A stretch of DNA of 64,000 nt from Rickettsia sp. Oklahoma-10 (lineage in GTDB: Bacteria; Pseudomonadota; Alphaproteobacteria; Rickettsiales; Rickettsiaceae): positions 1,071,501 to 1,135,500 of the forward strand of contig NZ_CP157197.1 of assembly GCF_039954865.1 (NCBI RefSeq), given 5' to 3'. Position 1 is the stretch's first letter; each line of letters starts with the position of its first letter. Below are positions 63,058-64,000 of the stretch, piece by piece. A model generated the notes under the pieces. That model did not search any database. It saw only the letters and a program-made list of their open reading frames with translations, and was not told the origin of the DNA. The position numbers and the translations under genes are program-made.

Positions 63058-63273
63058 TTAAGATAAATTTTTAACTAGTCCCCAAGGTAATGGTTGACCG
63101 TTACTTCCTATTACTAAATCTCCGGAAGATTCATATTCGGCAGCTAGAAAAGAATTTTGAGCAGCAATAAGCTTTACTGGCTTGATTTTCTGACCGTTAT
63201 GAAAATATTCTTTAGCTTGTTCCCTAGAAGTCGGGTTATTTTTGGAGGCAGTTTTTGCTTTAGCTTTAGACAT
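63058..63273 (-). CDS. small conserved hypothetical protein
   Basis: A 71-residue, basic N-terminal protein (MSKAKAKTASKNNPTSREQA) with a more structured end: KIKPVKLIAAQNSFLAAEYE and IGSNGQPLPWGLVKNLS. No membrane segment, no named domain. It has a perfect consensus promoter upstream and lies just before tRNA-Ala, so it is strongly transcribed. I think it is a real rickettsial gene of unknown function. Confidence 0.7.
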   Translation of the reverse strand: MSKAKAKTASKNNPTSREQAKEYFHNGQKIKPVKLIAAQNSFLAAEYESSGDLVIGSNGQPLPWGLVKNLS

Positions 63274-63304
63274 ATACCCTTAACTTTTTCTTAAACTTGT
63301 GTGG

Positions 63305-63333
63305 ATTATAACACTTTTTCCTAAATTTGTCAA
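63305..63333 (-). promoter_or_regulatory. perfect consensus sigma-70 promoter
   Basis: On the minus strand: TTGACA (63333-63328), a 17-base spacer, TATAAT (63310-63305). Both boxes match consensus exactly, which is rare even in this AT-rich DNA. Transcription would start near 63298, about 25 bases before the small gene's ATG, and could reach tRNA-Ala. Confidence 0.8.
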
Positions 63334-63339
63334 TAACTA

Positions 63340-63655
63340 CCGTGTTAAATATATATTACATCAAAAATTATTATTGCTATGTTATTACTTTTTCACCGAC
63401 TAATGTTATTTTAAATTCTGCTATTTTGATACCATTTTTTCATTATATATTAAAACCCCACTCCTCTAAATTCTACTTTTACACTGATGATGATATCAGC
63501 GCCACCATATGATATAAATAACAGCTTATATATTGCATCATCTTGAATATCTTAAGAAGTATATAAACGACTATATCTTGTGCAATATCTAGAATTTGCT
63601 GCACTTAAACTTAAGTCTAGTACTAATTATTACAAGAACATTTGGGTAAAGCGGT
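63340..63655. other. intergenic gap between secA and the small gene
   Basis: About 320 bases with no gene or RNA that I can see. A small imperfect inverted sequence (GATGATATCAGC) lies near 63487, but nothing supports a function. Confidence 0.4.
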
Positions 63656-63660
63656 TTCAT

Positions 63661-64000
63661 CTATTCATTTGCACCATGACAATATTTATATTTCTTACCT
63701 GAACCGCATGGGCATAGCTCATTACGGGATACCCTACCCCAACTGGTAGGATCTTCAGGATTTCTATCTTTTGGGTCAATGCGTGATACAATAGGTTTAA
63801 GATCTGTCTCAATGCTACTTCCTGCATTATATTTACTAAATGCTGGATCTTCCCGACTTTCCTGCATATTTTTTTGGAGTTTTTTACGATCAAGCAAAAC
63901 ATCTTCCTTTTGAATATGTTTTAAGTCAATATGGAAGTGATATACTGTTTGAATAAATAATTCTTTTAAATTATTAAGCATCTGCTCAAATAAATTAAAT
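63661..64000 (-). CDS. secA: preprotein translocase ATPase SecA (C-terminal end; partial)
   Basis: The last 112 residues of SecA, entering from the right edge. [16 protein letters not shown] is the end of the helical scaffold domain. A variable linker leads to the zinc-binding SEC-C tail [17 protein letters not shown] (C-x-C-x8-C-H), which contacts SecB and phospholipids. The stop is at 63661-63663. SecA drives export of unfolded proteins through SecYEG. The start and ATPase domains are outside the window. Confidence 0.96.
   Translation of the reverse strand, partial: FNLFEQMLNNLKELFIQTVYHFHIDLKHIQKEDVLLDRKKLQKNMQESREDPAFSKYNAGSSIETDLKPIVSRIDPKDRNPEDPTSWGRVSRNELCPCGSGKKYKYCHGANE

Overview
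The window looks like chromosome of an obligate intracellular alphaproteobacterium of the genus Rickettsia, most likely the typhus group (R. prowazekii/R. typhi type). The grounds are very low GC, long stretches of decayed non-coding DNA between intact housekeeping genes, small palindromic repeats (RPE-like) between and inside genes, a lone SpoT-like HD hydrolase, a ProP-type MFS transporter, TlyA next to TyrS, and no intact mobile element. Species is inferred from gene content read by eye; no database search was run.

Layout. 1-3.0 kb: truncated Rrf2/IscR-type regulator, a DUF1189-like membrane protein and an Rpn-family transposase/nuclease relic. 3.2-8.3 kb: nuoN convergent with a kinase-fold (LepB/PI-kinase-like) protein that is a possible secreted effector, then hemB and a decayed repeat-containing ORF. 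8.3-14.5 kb: priA and ubiX divergent, a PIN-toxin relic, dnaB, and a relic of a dicarboxylate symporter. 14.5-22.2 kb, all plus strand: rluB, a 962-residue pentapeptide-repeat protein, rsmD, radA, a small conserved gene, recO, tsaB. 23.4-28.1 kb, minus strand: rimP-nusA-infB, with an intrinsic-terminator hairpin directly in front of rimP. 28.1-36.5 kb is mostly dead DNA around tlyA and tyrS, with relics of a DUF4143 ATPase and an IS481-type transposase, then tRNA-Arg(ACG).

36.9-45.4 kb: small membrane protein, SpoT-like hydrolase tail-to-tail and overlapping with a ProP-like transporter, broken PAP2 phosphatase, an alpha-2-macroglobulin-like fragment, ubiH-type monooxygenase, an orphan MrpF-like subunit, NtrX-like regulator and an overlapping pentapeptide-repeat lipoprotein gene. 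46.4-52.5 kb, minus strand: a division and wall block, mraZ-rsmH-ftsL-ftsI, followed by mreD-mrdA. 52.5-57.4 kb: relic of a Phd/PIN toxin-antitoxin pair with its operator palindrome, a sodium:solute symporter and a second IS481-type relic. 57.4-64 kb: uvrC carrying an in-frame palindromic repeat, a PCu(A)C-type copper chaperone, ogt with a decayed alkD overlapping its end, tRNA-Ala(TGC) behind a small gene with a consensus promoter, and the 3' end of secA.

Functionally this is core genome: replication and repair (dnaB, priA, recO, radA, uvrC, ogt), translation (infB, nusA, rimP, tyrS, rluB, rsmD, rsmH, tsaB), envelope and division, and respiration with cofactors (nuoN, hemB, ubiX, ubiH). Accessory genes (toxins, transposases, ATPase, transporters, alkD) survive only as fossils. 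The most unusual living parts are the kinase-like protein, the two pentapeptide-repeat proteins, the NtrX that lacks its sigma-54 contact loop, and the repeat elements that have become part of proteins.
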